Part shown: one piece after another, positions 42,709 to 51,799 of the stretch
How positions within the stretch are numbered: the stretch's first letter is position 1
Layout: each line of letters starts with the position of its first letter
Origin: Halogranum amylolyticum
GTDB taxonomy: Archaea; Halobacteriota; Halobacteria; Halobacteriales; Haloferacaceae
DNA length: 64,000 bases
Assembly: GCF_900110465.1 (NCBI RefSeq)
Contig: NZ_FODV01000011.1
Location: 62,001 to 126,000, forward strand
Reading direction: 5' to 3'
Notes under the pieces: model-generated
Databases searched by the model: none
Told to the model about the DNA's origin: nothing
Seen by the model: the letters and a program-made list of their open reading frames with translations, nothing else
Translations under genes and position numbers: made by a program

Positions 42709-43377
42709 ATGCCTGCCCGTATGGCGGCGTCGAACGCGACTGGACTGGTGGGTCGAATATCGAAGCGGCTCGGGCGGTACGTCAACCACGACGACGTCCT
42801 CGTCCGATTTGTCTCCCTATGGGGCGTCGTCGCAAGCGTGTTCACGGCGGCGTGGATTCTCAGCTACCTCTCTCTCCCCCAAGGGTTGTTGGGCGGCGGG
42901 AACCCGGGTGCAGCCACGGGATACGCGGGGAGTATCACACGGGAGTTCCTATGGCTGTTCGGGTGGAACGTCGGTGTTTCGTTGATCGCGGTTGCCGCGA
43001 ACACGCTCCGGTCGGTGAACACGCCGATGGGCTACGTCATCGAGGTCGTCCAGGCGCCCTGGTACGGGGCAGTCTGGGGGACCGGGTCGCTCGCCATCGG
43101 GACGGGGGAGCGCATCGTGCCGTCACTGGCCGTGCTCGTCGAACGGAGCGGCCCGATGGAGATCACGGCGTTCGTCGCGATTGTGGTCGCAACGCGGGGT
43201 GTGATGCTCTGGCACCAGAAATCCGGGCCCCGGTGGAAGGAAGAATTTGAACGGGTACGGTCCCCGAGGAGTTGGTCGCTGACGCGTCGCGAGTGGGCGC
43301 TTCTGGTCGGCGGGTACCTGCTGCTGGCAATCGCGTGCTACCGTGAAGCGGTCGCGATAGCACAGGTCGCCGGGTGA
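42709..43377 (+). CDS. Multi-pass membrane protein, SpoIIM-like, hypothetical
   Basis: A 222-residue protein with about five TM helices and a conserved-looking GNPGAATGYAGSITREFLWL loop and WYGAVWGTGSLAIGTGERI. The topology recalls SpoIIM/DUF95-type membrane proteins but the assignment is weak. It could be a partner of the neighbouring membrane proteins. The stop is convergent with the ABC-2 operon. Confidence 0.65.
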   Translation: MPARMAASNATGLVGRISKRLGRYVNHDDVLVRFVSLWGVVASVFTAAWILSYLSLPQGLLGGGNPGAATGYAGSITREFLWLFGWNVGVSLIAVAANTLRSVNTPMGYVIEVVQAPWYGAVWGTGSLAIGTGERIVPSLAVLVERSGPMEITAFVAIVVATRGVMLWHQKSGPRWKEEFERVRSPRSWSLTRREWALLVGGYLLLAIACYREAVAIAQVAG

Positions 43378-43417
43378 GGAGGGCGGATCGTGTGACCCCC
43401 GGCTGTGTCGGGTCCGG

Positions 43418-44257
43418 TTAGCTCAGATCGGCCCGGCGGAACCTGAGATATCCGACGAGTAGCGGGACGACAGCCCAAGCGAACAGGATAACCAAGAAGA
43501 CCGCTGGATCGAGATAATTGGGTACTCGGCCGCCGATCCTCGCTTCCACGGCAGTTCCGCTACCGAGCAACAGCCGCTGGACGAGCGCGTTGTACGCTCC
43601 TGTCGGACTGAACCCCTGTAAGAGCAGGAACCAGGCGGGCACGACTCCGCCGGGCATCTCACCCGTGATTAGCAAATGAACCGCATTGGGGGCCAGATCC
43701 CAGAGTAGCGTCAGCCCGAGGTATGCTGTGATCGCCAGAGTCATCGCTCGGGCTCGTGTCGCCGTTACGGCCGAAATCCCGATGGCGATGCCGACGAATG
43801 AAACGCCGAGAAAGATAGTCAAGACCGCCGTTCCAATGAACGCTACCATGGGGAGTCCGCCGTAGAGAATCGCCGTGACCACACCCGATACCACGAACCC
43901 CAGTGCGAGACCGATCGCGACCACACCGCTCCGACCGAGAAACTTCCCGAGGAGCACTTCACCCCGCGACGGCGGGAGTCCAAGGATCACCTTCAGGCTT
44001 CCCGACTCCCGTTCGCCGGCGATCGCAAGATAGGCGGCGATCGGCGCCATGATCGGGACGAGAAGTCCCGCGAACTGCGAGGCACCGCCGATCGCCATCT
44101 CGGCACCTCCCTCGACATTCGGGACAAGTAGTGAGATGCCCGCGGACAGCGACGTCATCACAGCGATGATTACGACGATGCCCCAGATCATTCGTGACCG
44201 GAGGGCGTCGGTGAATTCTTTACGAGCGATCGTCAGCCAGATCGTGGCAAGCGTCAT
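43418..44257 (-). CDS. ABC-2 type transporter permease
   Basis: A 279-residue protein with six TM helices, an N-terminal ARKEFTDALRSR amphipathic segment typical of ABC-2 (NosY-like) permeases and a GERESGSLKVILGLPPSRGEVLLGKF loop contacting the ATPase. Start overlaps the ATPase stop as ATGA. Together they form an exporter. Confidence 0.9.
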   Translation of the reverse strand: MTLATIWLTIARKEFTDALRSRMIWGIVVIIAVMTSLSAGISLLVPNVEGGAEMAIGGASQFAGLLVPIMAPIAAYLAIAGERESGSLKVILGLPPSRGEVLLGKFLGRSGVVAIGLALGFVVSGVVTAILYGGLPMVAFIGTAVLTIFLGVSFVGIAIGISAVTATRARAMTLAITAYLGLTLLWDLAPNAVHLLITGEMPGGVVPAWFLLLQGFSPTGAYNALVQRLLLGSGTAVEARIGGRVPNYLDPAVFLVILFAWAVVPLLVGYLRFRRADLS

Positions 44258-45249
44258 TGTTCAACCTCCGAAGCATCGGCCCGCAGAGGTACATCGCCAG
44301 TGTAGGCGCTGAACAGGTCTTCCAACGACGACTCCTCGATCGTTACGTCGAGAATTGCAGCGCCATCGTCGCGTATGCGGTCGATAACGTCGACTTTCGC
44401 TGTGGCTTCGTCGACGCTCACTCGAATAGTCCGGTCATCAACTGCGACGTCGGAGACACCGGCTAGAGCCTCGAGGGTCAGCGAGTCTGGGACGGCGTCG
44501 ACTGTGAGTGTCACCGTCGACCCCGTTCCGAGCGCGTCGCGAAGCCCGTCGATCGAATCGATAGCGACGAGCCGTCCTCGGTTGAGTATCGCAACGCGGT
44601 TACAAACAGCTTCGACCTGACTGAGAATGTGACTGGAGAAAAAGACGGTCTTCCCCCGATCAGCGTGGTCTCGAGCGATCTCACGGACGAGGCGAACGCC
44701 GTTGGGATCGAGTCCCGATGACGGCTCGTCGAGAATCAACAGTTCGGGATCGCCGACGAGGGCGATCGCGAGGGCCAATCGTTGCATCATCCCCTTCGAA
44801 TAGCCACCGACGACTCGGTCGGCAGCTGCAGCGTCGAGGCCGACTCGATCAAGGAGGTCGTCGACAATGTCGTCGGATTGCTTCAGCGAAATCGCGTACT
44901 CGAGATGTTTGCGACCGGTGAGCCGGTCATAGAGTCCATATCCGTCTGGGAGAATACCGACTCGCTCGTGGATCTCTCGTGTCTCATCTTGGGCATCGTA
45001 CCCAAGGACAGTTGCACTCCCAGCCGACGGGCGGACGTAGTCCATGATCACATCGATCGTTGTTGACTTTCCGGCGCCATTCGGCCCGAGAAAGCCGAAT
45101 ATCTCGCCCTCGTAGACTGTCAGATCGAGATCGTCGACAGCGAGGACATCCTTCCCATAGCGTTTCGTCAGTCCTGTCGTCTGGATGGCAATCGCCCCGT
45201 TATTGGCCGATTCTCTCGAATCGGGCATCGAACGAGAAGGAGTTTCCAT
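44254..45249 (-). CDS. ABC transporter ATP-binding protein (ABC-2 exporter)
   Basis: A 331-residue ATPase with Walker A GPNGAGKS, Q-loop, signature YSKGMMQR (Lys for Gly in SGG position, common in this exporter class), Walker B LLILDEPSSGLD and a C-terminal domain of about 90 residues. ATG 45249 chosen; a Met seven codons later is also possible. With the permease it probably exports a peptide, antibiotic or lipid. In the CPBP-rich region this could be part of antimicrobial-peptide export or resistance. Confidence 0.93.
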   Translation of the reverse strand: METPSRSMPDSRESANNGAIAIQTTGLTKRYGKDVLAVDDLDLTVYEGEIFGFLGPNGAGKSTTIDVIMDYVRPSAGSATVLGYDAQDETREIHERVGILPDGYGLYDRLTGRKHLEYAISLKQSDDIVDDLLDRVGLDAAAADRVVGGYSKGMMQRLALAIALVGDPELLILDEPSSGLDPNGVRLVREIARDHADRGKTVFFSSHILSQVEAVCNRVAILNRGRLVAIDSIDGLRDALGTGSTVTLTVDAVPDSLTLEALAGVSDVAVDDRTIRVSVDEATAKVDVIDRIRDDGAAILDVTIEESSLEDLFSAYTGDVPLRADASEVEQ

Positions 45250-45513
45250 ATTGCCTGTGTGTAGACACTCCTCAAAGTTCCATGGTACGAGTAATTCGCA
45301 ACGTGATGGAATAGAAAATACGTTCTGATTCGGGCTATCCGTCGTGACTGTCGCAACCCTCGTACTCACCGCGAAATTCGTCTGAAATGATCGCTTGCAA
45401 GGTACCAAATTCTCCAGAGGCCAGCGGTTCCGGATACCCAGAACCGAGTGTCGGTTCTCATCGTCTGGAAAATGTCGTTGAACTTCAAGAAGTCTGCCGT
45501 CGTTTATTCACGT

Positions 45514-46077
45514 ATGAATACATCTGTCGCAAGTGAATTTCGCCGAGTTTCCGAAACTGACCGCCAATTCCCGGCGTACGGGCCTATAGAGGCAGCCCTT
45601 GGCTACGTGCTGTTTTACGTCCTTATCGACCGCGTGACGCCGGCCATCGTCACGGTGTTCAGCGATACGGTTCTCGATCTGTCGCCCTCGTTCGTCCGAT
45701 TTGGGCTCGCGACTGCGCTGTGGTTCATGCTCGTGGTCGTCGTCGTCGATCAGACGCGGCGCCAGCTCGCCGCGCTTGGGGTCGTTACGTACGACGATCT
45801 CCAGCTGCGTCTGTGGTCGCGCGTCACCGCGTCGTCGCTGAGAACAGCTGGGTACCTTTTGGCGCTTGTCGCCGGCACCGCCATCGCCGTGATATCGTTC
45901 GACCGTGCGGTCGAGGCCCTGCTGACGTTGATTCCCGTCGTCGCCACTGTCGATGTCGTCGCAGTCGACCTCACCGAGGTGTTCGTAATGGTCGTGTTCT
46001 TCGTCGCCTACAGTGTAGCGGCTCACTCCCTTGACAGGCTGGTGATCGGCGGGATTAGAGTACTGGCCTCCGGGTGA
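45514..46077 (+). CDS. Membrane protein, hypothetical
   Basis: A 187-residue protein with four TM helices (including ALGYVLFYVLIDRV, LATALWFMLVVVVV, LLALVAGTAIAVISF and EVFVMVVFFVAYSVAA). ATG 45514 chosen from several in-frame Mets, as the upstream part is polar and not conserved-looking. Divergent from the ABC-2 operon. No family recognised. Confidence 0.65.
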   Translation: MNTSVASEFRRVSETDRQFPAYGPIEAALGYVLFYVLIDRVTPAIVTVFSDTVLDLSPSFVRFGLATALWFMLVVVVVDQTRRQLAALGVVTYDDLQLRLWSRVTASSLRTAGYLLALVAGTAIAVISFDRAVEALLTLIPVVATVDVVAVDLTEVFVMVVFFVAYSVAAHSLDRLVIGGIRVLASG

Positions 46078-46625
46078 GTGGGTTACTATCCCCTACCCTC
46101 GTTGGCACTTTCAAAAGCATAGAATTGCTGTTGGAGATTCTCTTGACACGTAACGAGACCAAGATAGGTGATTGAGACCTTGTTGGAGCCCTCAAGCAGT
46201 AATAGGGTTCAATACTCGTGCTGAATATAGGGCACGCTGTGGCAGTAGCCCGTTCCGACAACTTGAGAAGACCCGGAGAACGTGGTGAAGGCGATGTACT
46301 CTCGATGAATTTCCGTCCAGAGTCACGGACTGACAGTTCGCTTCCAGTCGAATTTCCGGGGATCCATCCCCGGTTTGTTCGACCCGGATCTCGATCCCTG
46401 CGTTGTTCGGGTCCTCACAGGGGAGTTCACGACCACTAGATACACGGTCCGCATCACGCCCAGGGAGAGGGCGGCGATCAAGGCACTTCTGGACCGACTG
46501 ACCGAATGTAGTTACCGTTTCCCTTGCGCCACCGTTTTTCCGACTCTTCGATCATTCGATCTTCTTCGCTCATCGATTCGACACGGAGGGTCAAGAGGTA
46601 TGTTCTATCCGGAGTGATGAGTGTT
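46078..46625. other. Intergenic stretch without a convincing gene
   Basis: About 550 bases. A plus frame at 46375-46617 has TGEFTTTRYTVRITPRERA, coding-like, but no start signal and no family. The region left of it is AT-richer. No repeat or IS end seen. Confidence 0.4.
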
Positions 46626-47417
46626 ATGAGCGACCGTGATGACCGAATCGAGCCGTTCTCCCCCCGTCGTCGAGGGACGGTCGATTACATGCGAACGGCG
46701 GGCCGGCGAAGCAACGTCCATGGCCTCGTTGAGTTCGACGTCACCGAGGCAAGGCAACGTATCCGGACCATCGAGGAGGAGACGGGAGAGCAACTCTCGT
46801 TCACCGCATTCGTCGTGTTCTGTCTCGCACGAGCTGTCGATGACCACCCCCACATCAACGCGTATCGTGATTGGCGTGGTCGGGTCCACGTATTCGACGA
46901 CGTCGACGTGAACGTGCTCATCGAGACGACGGTCGACGGCGAGCGAATGGGCGTCCCCCACGTCGTCAGAGGGGCTAACGAACGGTCTGTCCGGTCGATT
47001 CACGACGAGATACGAACTGCCCAGAAGGCTCCGGATCCGACAGCGCTCTCGCGTCTGGAGACGATGGCGCTCCGACTCCCCGGGTTCGTCCGGCGGCTCG
47101 TCTGGCGGCTTCCACAGTGGTTTCCGCGGCGGTGGAAGGACATGGCGGGTACCGTCGCCGTCACTTCGGTGGGGATGTTCGGTCAAGGGGGTGGATGGGC
47201 AGTCAGTCCGACGAATTACACGTTGCAGGTGACCATCGGGGGAATCAGCAGGAAGCCGAGACTCGTCGACGGGGAACTCACCACCCGCGAATTTCTCGAC
47301 CTTACGGTGACGTTCGACCACGACGTCGTCGACGGTGCGCCCGCGGCGCGGTTCGTTCAACGGTTGGGAGACCTCATAGAGGAGGCCCACGGAATGCCGA
47401 CAGTAGACGAACAATGA
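46626..47417 (+). CDS. Stand-alone 2-oxoacid dehydrogenase E2-type acyltransferase
   Basis: A 263-residue protein with the CAT/E2 fold catalytic region: LVEFDVTEARQRI, LSFTAFVVFCLARAVDDHPHIN, VNVLIETTV and the catalytic HDVVDGAPAARF (HxxxDG). It lacks lipoyl and E3-binding domains, so it is not a normal pyruvate or branched-chain E2. Chloramphenicol-acetyltransferase-like or other CoA-dependent acyl transfer is possible. A basic C-terminal-middle insertion (RRLVWRLPQWFPRRWKD) suggests membrane contact. ATG 46626 is preferred over ATG 46617. Confidence 0.82.
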   Translation: MSDRDDRIEPFSPRRRGTVDYMRTAGRRSNVHGLVEFDVTEARQRIRTIEEETGEQLSFTAFVVFCLARAVDDHPHINAYRDWRGRVHVFDDVDVNVLIETTVDGERMGVPHVVRGANERSVRSIHDEIRTAQKAPDPTALSRLETMALRLPGFVRRLVWRLPQWFPRRWKDMAGTVAVTSVGMFGQGGGWAVSPTNYTLQVTIGGISRKPRLVDGELTTREFLDLTVTFDHDVVDGAPAARFVQRLGDLIEEAHGMPTVDEQ

Positions 47418-47506
47418 CAGGATATCACTGATGCGAGGTCGCATCGATAGTCCGAACAGCTCTCCCCGATCAGGTTCCCCTGGGCGGTCCGGTCGGCGGC
47501 CGGGAT

Positions 47507-48394
47507 TCACGCGCCTCGTGTGGCTGACGACCGACGCCGCTCTCTCCTCTCACGCCGAGCCAGCAACCCCGCGCCGGTGACGCTGATGACCACGAGGGCC
47601 AGCAGCCACATGAGCACGGCATGGGAGACATTCATCGGAGCGAGGGCCACCCAGTCCGGGACGCCTTCGACGATCGCCCGATCCAGGTTGAGGGGGACCA
47701 GTCCTCCGGCGGCGTTCTCCGTCCCGTGCATGAGCATCGCCAGGAGAATGCTTCCACCGGAGCCGTTGTAGACCCACGCAATCAGGATCGAGAACGCGAT
47801 GATGCCGGCGAAATAGGCGATTTGGGAACTCAGCGGCCACTGGGAGTGGATCGCCGTCGGATCGAAGAACAGCGGCAGGTGCCAGCCGCCCCAGAGCACC
47901 CCGATGATTACAGCAGCCCATAGGCCACCGTACTGCTCCTGGAGTTCGGGCTGGGCGAACCCGCGCCAGCCCAGCTCCTCCTGGCCGCCGCCGATCGTGG
48001 TGCCGAGTAGGATCCCTATACCGAGAGTGATCGGGTCGAACGCGAACGACGCGAAATCGACCGGGCCGCCGACCAGCTGGAGGACGGCACCGGAACCCAA
48101 CGCGACGATCACGGGGACTCCGATGGCCGCGGCGTACCACTTCGGATGCACGCGCCAGCGGAGGACTCGTCCGAGCCAGTCCCGAAGGCTGTCCCCGCTG
48201 ACGGAGAGGACAACCCCCGCGGCGATGGCCGGCCCGAGGGCGCTGAGAAAGCCGCTGATGATCCACCGCGTCCAGGAGGGCTCCATTCCCAGGAGCAGGA
48301 CCGAGGCGTCCAGGCCCCAAGAGATGGCGTACGCGAGAAGGAAGAACGACGCTATTCGGTGGTTTCGTATCCAGTCCCCTATTCGTGAGGCCAT
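47507..48394 (-). CDS. CPBP family intramembrane metalloprotease (CPBP-3)
   Basis: A 295-residue eight-helix protein with GGGQEELGWRGFAQP (motif 1), GGWHLPLFFDP (motif 2) and MLMHGTENAAGG (motif 3). The N-terminal RNHRIASFFLLAYAISWGLD strongly resembles that of CPBP-1. ATG 48394 is chosen because the frame upstream loses TM and family features (it is antisense to a fragment). Convergent with the E2-type gene. Confidence 0.9.
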   Translation of the reverse strand: MASRIGDWIRNHRIASFFLLAYAISWGLDASVLLLGMEPSWTRWIISGFLSALGPAIAAGVVLSVSGDSLRDWLGRVLRWRVHPKWYAAAIGVPVIVALGSGAVLQLVGGPVDFASFAFDPITLGIGILLGTTIGGGQEELGWRGFAQPELQEQYGGLWAAVIIGVLWGGWHLPLFFDPTAIHSQWPLSSQIAYFAGIIAFSILIAWVYNGSGGSILLAMLMHGTENAAGGLVPLNLDRAIVEGVPDWVALAPMNVSHAVLMWLLALVVISVTGAGLLARRERRERRRSSATRGA

Positions 48395-48403
48395 GTCTGT
48401 AAT

Positions 48404-48678
48404 CCGGCATCCACTTTCCGGAGGACCCGTGGTTGGGTCTTCTCTACCCGGCGACCTGGTTCGATCTCTGGCACTTCGCCCCGCAGGCCGTCCTGACGAG
48501 CGAGTTCCCCGGTGCGCCGTACTCGTTCGTCCTTTATGCGATCCTCCTCGGGCTCTCGTACGGGTACTACTCGTGGGTGACCGGGTCGATCCGATGGGGG
48601 ACCGTCTCGCACATCGTCCAGGATTCACTGGGACTGGCCGGTGGGACGTTCCTCGCGGGCATGGGACTCCTCCTGTGA
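48404..48678 (+). pseudogene. CPBP C-terminal fragment
   Basis: Following a stop near 48404 the frame reads PWLGLLYPATWFDLWHFAPQ and then hydrophobic segments to SIRWGTVSHIVQDSLG, ending at 48678. The last string with His in a TVSHIVQD context is CPBP motif 3; WHFAPQ resembles motif 2. Motif 1 and the N-terminal half are absent. It is a remnant of a sixth CPBP gene beside CPBP-3, on the opposite strand. Confidence 0.6.
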
Positions 48679-48869
48679 CGGTGACGCAGCGTGGCCATCG
48701 ATGCCGTATCGGAGCCAGTTCCGTCTGTTCCACTGTGACTCGGAGGGCACAGCATTTTCCCCCACGACATGGAGGCAAGGGCGAGGCTAGCGCGTAGGGT
48801 TCCTCGTGAACGTCAGGAACGGGGAGGAGGGGACAGTGAGGGGACGGGGCACGGTCGTCCGCCACCAAC

Positions 48870-49256
48870 TCACCGGAGGGTAAGAAGCCCCACGACAGCG
48901 ACGTTGATAGCCACGCCGACGATGCCCTTCTCGACCAGCAGGTCGAACCGGCCGTCCCACATCGCGACGAGGACGACCGTCGAAAGGACGGCAGCGCCGA
49001 CCAGGACGGGCGTCGCCCAGTCACGACCGAGCCCATACCCCACGCCACCCACGAGGAACCCCACCGCGACGAGCACGTAAATGAGGCTCGCCAGCGAGAG
49101 GACTGTCCCCTCTGCCAGTAGGTCCGAGAGCAGCCACGACCGACCGTTCCAGCCCATCGCGTCCTCCATCTCGACCCACCCATGGCTCAGGACCACCTAC
49201 CAGAGGAGGACGAGCCCATGTAGTACGAGGAAGACCGCGACCGCGAGTCCGAGCAT
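48870..49256 (-). pseudogene. Four-TM membrane protein interrupted by an in-frame TAG
   Basis: From ATG 49256 the first helix reads MLGLAVAVFLVLHGLVLLW, meets TAG at 49197-49199, and continues in the same frame with VVLSHGWVEMEDAMGWNGRS and three further helices to 48870. I recall related membrane proteins reading LW-Tyr-V here, so a single change (Tyr codon to TAG) breaks it. The second part has a GTG at 49196 that could start a three-helix product. Otherwise undamaged. Confidence 0.7.
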
Positions 49257-49264
49257 CGCAGTCA

Positions 49265-50002
49265 CTACTCCTGGCTCGGATCGCTCCCCGTCTCGGTCCT
49301 TCCCGTCCGGGCGAGTCGTTCGGCCCGGCTCCGTATCCCCTGGAGCATCCCGTAAGTCATCAGCGACGAAACCGGGTCGAGAGCCGCGAGGGAAGCGACT
49401 CGGACCACCGGGTTCTCGGGCAGGCGGATGCGCGAGCGAATCAGTAGCCGTGTCGTCGTCTCGTCGAGCGGATCGAGCACGAACGACCAGACCCACCTGG
49501 TCGGATCGTCGGGCGTTCGCAGGACTAGCGACCGCTCCGGATCGAGTGTGGCGACCTCGAGCGTCGCGTAAGCGGACTGGTCGCCCCCGCCGAGCCGGAT
49601 CCGATCGCCCACCGCCAGGTCCTGCCACTCCGGGACGATACGGTCCGCGTTGTGGATGTCGAGTCCGACGAGGTTCTCCGCCAACTCGTAGCTGTAGAAC
49701 CCGCCCTGCTCCTGGCCGAGCTGGCACAGCCACGGCCAGATGGCATCGGCCCGCGCGTCGATAGTGATCGCCATCGTCGACTCGGCGCCCGCGTCCGCAA
49801 GCAGGTCGTCACCCGGGAGCGACCGGCTGACCTCCATTGGCGTCGCGCCCCAGTTTAGCATCCGCGGGCGGAGGAGCTTCCAGTAAGCTGCCACGAGGAG
49901 TGCGACACCCGTCGTCCATCCGATCCGTCGCCGCCACCGCCCTATCGTCGTCGAGGCCGTGTTGTCCGATGCGAGCTGGTCACTCTCCCGAGCTGTGGTC
50001 AT
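49265..50002 (-). CDS. Membrane-anchored SRPBCC (START-like) domain protein
   Basis: A 245-residue protein: a short N-terminal tail, one TM helix (about 30-45: GVALLVAAYWKLL), then an SRPBCC lipid/aromatic-binding domain with the strings IDARADAIWPWLCQLGQEQGGFYSYEL and SFVLDPLDETTTRLLIRSRI typical of this subgroup. It may bind a hydrophobic ligand at the membrane. Eight bases separate it from the TAG-interrupted gene, so they are probably one operon. Confidence 0.85.
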   Translation of the reverse strand: MTTARESDQLASDNTASTTIGRWRRRIGWTTGVALLVAAYWKLLRPRMLNWGATPMEVSRSLPGDDLLADAGAESTMAITIDARADAIWPWLCQLGQEQGGFYSYELAENLVGLDIHNADRIVPEWQDLAVGDRIRLGGGDQSAYATLEVATLDPERSLVLRTPDDPTRWVWSFVLDPLDETTTRLLIRSRIRLPENPVVRVASLAALDPVSSLMTYGMLQGIRSRAERLARTGRTETGSDPSQE

Positions 50003-50103
50003 ACGATTTCCTCCTGAATCAATATAGTCGCGCTGACGACATAGTCGTGAACCCTTCCTCGCTGAACCTTTGCCCCCGGGCGACCAATAGTACGGCGTTG
50101 GAG

Positions 50104-51120
50104 ATGGACGTCACCCGGATTGCAATCGTCGTGCTCGCGCTCGCCTTCGTTGCGACGCCAGCGCTCGCACACGTGCCGGCGTTTCCCGGCGACAACACGA
50201 GCCCCGAGCGAGCACTCGTGGTTCCGGACGCGGCCAAGTCGTGGTCGTTCTACGACCGCCTGGAGCGCGGGCAGGCCAAGTACTACAGATTGACCCTCGA
50301 GGATGGCCAGCGGTTGCGATTCGGGGCCTTCACGCCATCGAGCGATGAGTTCACTCCCTCGGTAGTCTTGATGAGCGAGTCGGTGACCCGGACCGATCGG
50401 GTGCCGAGCGGAGTGTCCGTTCCGGAAGGAATGGGTACGGTAGTGTTCGAGGGCGAACGTCCCGATGCAGCGACCTACGAGCCGTTCACCCCGTCTGCGA
50501 ACTATCACACGGTCAGCGTCGATCGGACCGTCGAGGAGGACGGGGTGTATCTGATGGCCATCTACGCGCCCGGGGACGCGAGCGGTCCGGTCGGCGTAAC
50601 CATTGGATACGAGGAGGAGTTCTCGCCGACCGAGTACCTGACCGTCCCGTTCGACCTCGTTCGAATCCACCTCTGGGAGGGTCAACACCCACTCGTCGTC
50701 GCCGGTCCCTGGCTCGTTACCCTCCTCGGTGGCGCCGCACTGCTTCGCGTTCGACGACGCGATGACCGGGCACGTTCAATAATTCGCTACGGGTTGATTG
50801 GCGCGGGCTCGTTAATTCTCGGGACTGGTCTGAGTGCGCTCGTCCAAATAGGGATCGCGCTGTTTTCGGTCGGCCTGACAGCGGGAATGCTCGTCACGGC
50901 AATCTTCATCGTCGTCCCGGCGGTGTGTGGCGCCTGGGTGCTACGATGTGCGCTCCGCGACGACCTCGTGTTGGGGTTCCGAACGCGGAGCGGTCTTGCG
51001 GTCGCAGGAGCGGTGAGTCTGGTGACCTGGGCCGGGTTCATCGTCGGCCCGGCAGTACTGCTTCTGGCTACAGTGGTACCGACGAGATGGATCGAGCCAT
51101 CGCGAGATCCGAAAAGATAA
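50104..51120 (+). CDS. Exported membrane protein with beta domain, hypothetical
   Basis: A 338-residue protein. A signal peptide (residues 1-22, ending in ALAH) is followed by an extracytoplasmic region (about 23-190) with beta-rich acid-rich sequence and then four C-terminal TM helices. The gene is divergent from the SRPBCC gene, 101 bases apart. ATG 50104 chosen for the signal peptide. No family recognised. Confidence 0.75.
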   Translation: MDVTRIAIVVLALAFVATPALAHVPAFPGDNTSPERALVVPDAAKSWSFYDRLERGQAKYYRLTLEDGQRLRFGAFTPSSDEFTPSVVLMSESVTRTDRVPSGVSVPEGMGTVVFEGERPDAATYEPFTPSANYHTVSVDRTVEEDGVYLMAIYAPGDASGPVGVTIGYEEEFSPTEYLTVPFDLVRIHLWEGQHPLVVAGPWLVTLLGGAALLRVRRRDDRARSIIRYGLIGAGSLILGTGLSALVQIGIALFSVGLTAGMLVTAIFIVVPAVCGAWVLRCALRDDLVLGFRTRSGLAVAGAVSLVTWAGFIVGPAVLLLATVVPTRWIEPSRDPKR

Positions 51121-51532
51121 TCCGTTACCCGACTGCGGTCATCGTCCGTTCGTGGTCAGCTGTGACGGTATCGAGCACCTTTCCCATCAGGTACCCAGCG
51201 AACGGGCCGATGAGCGTCCAGTACCGCCTGAATCATCACCGGGACGATTTGTCGACCGTGGCACTGCGTGCTTCGTAGGTGATGAGGGTCCGATCGGTAC
51301 CAGAGGGACACACAGAAACGCCGATCGCCAGCTTCGCGTACCCCGGTTGATCGAACGATTCGAACTCATCGGCGTCGACGTCCGCCTCGGGGCACGGACC
51401 GTCGACGAGCGGCCAGCGACCTGGCTCATCTGGGGGCTATCGTCGTTGTCGTCCTCGCATTTGATACAGCGCATCTACTTGCCCCAGCGGAGATATTCCA
51501 GCTCACGCCCGCGGTCGTCGCCCGAGCATTCG
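51121..51532. other. Remnant-bearing stretch
   Basis: Two coding scraps are seen. On the minus strand (51125-51240) FRRYWTLIGPFAGYLMGKVL followed by TVTADHERTMTAVG and a stop looks like the C-terminus of a membrane protein. On the plus strand in a second frame (about 51400-51570) LAHLGAIVVVVLAFDTAHLL and ARAFVHNAGR look like part of a TM protein. Neither has a start. Confidence 0.35.
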
Positions 51533-51799
51533 TGCACAACGCCGGAAGAGGCACTCGCGTTTTTGAGTGAGAACTATCCGCAGGCGTTCACGGTAGCCGA
51601 GATCCACGCAGCTGTCTCCGACATACACTTGGAAATCTCCGCAAGCGAGGATACGCTTGCTGACCTTTTCAGTGGTATCGTTACTGCCGCGGACCACATC
51701 CTGACGAGAAGCGTACTGGAGACGTTAGTCGAGGAAGGGGATGTTACGAAACGAACGATCGCGGGTAAGGGAACGCACTATCAGGCTATCAAGGACTGA
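51533..51799 (+). CDS. Winged-helix DNA-binding domain protein, N-terminally unclear
   Basis: About 88 residues from the region starting TPEEALAFLSENYPQAFTV through VLETLVEEGDVTKRTI to HYQAIKD form a winged-helix domain (three helices and a beta wing) as found in haloarchaeal PadR/ArsR-like or DUF regulators. The frame is open further upstream (to 51152), but that part is basic, unrelated and in the wrong composition, and no start codon lies close by. It may be a fragment. Confidence 0.5.
   Translation, partial: CTTPEEALAFLSENYPQAFTVAEIHAAVSDIHLEISASEDTLADLFSGIVTAADHILTRSVLETLVEEGDVTKRTIAGKGTHYQAIKD

Noticed and set aside
45508..46026. Acidic minus-strand frame
   Set aside because: Antisense to a four-helix membrane protein; acidic shadow of GTC/GAC-rich coding.
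48395..49183. Upstream extension of CPBP-3 to 558 codons
   Set aside because: The extension is Arg/Ser/Gly-rich, has no helices and is antisense to other coding remnants; CPBP N-terminus fits ATG 48394.
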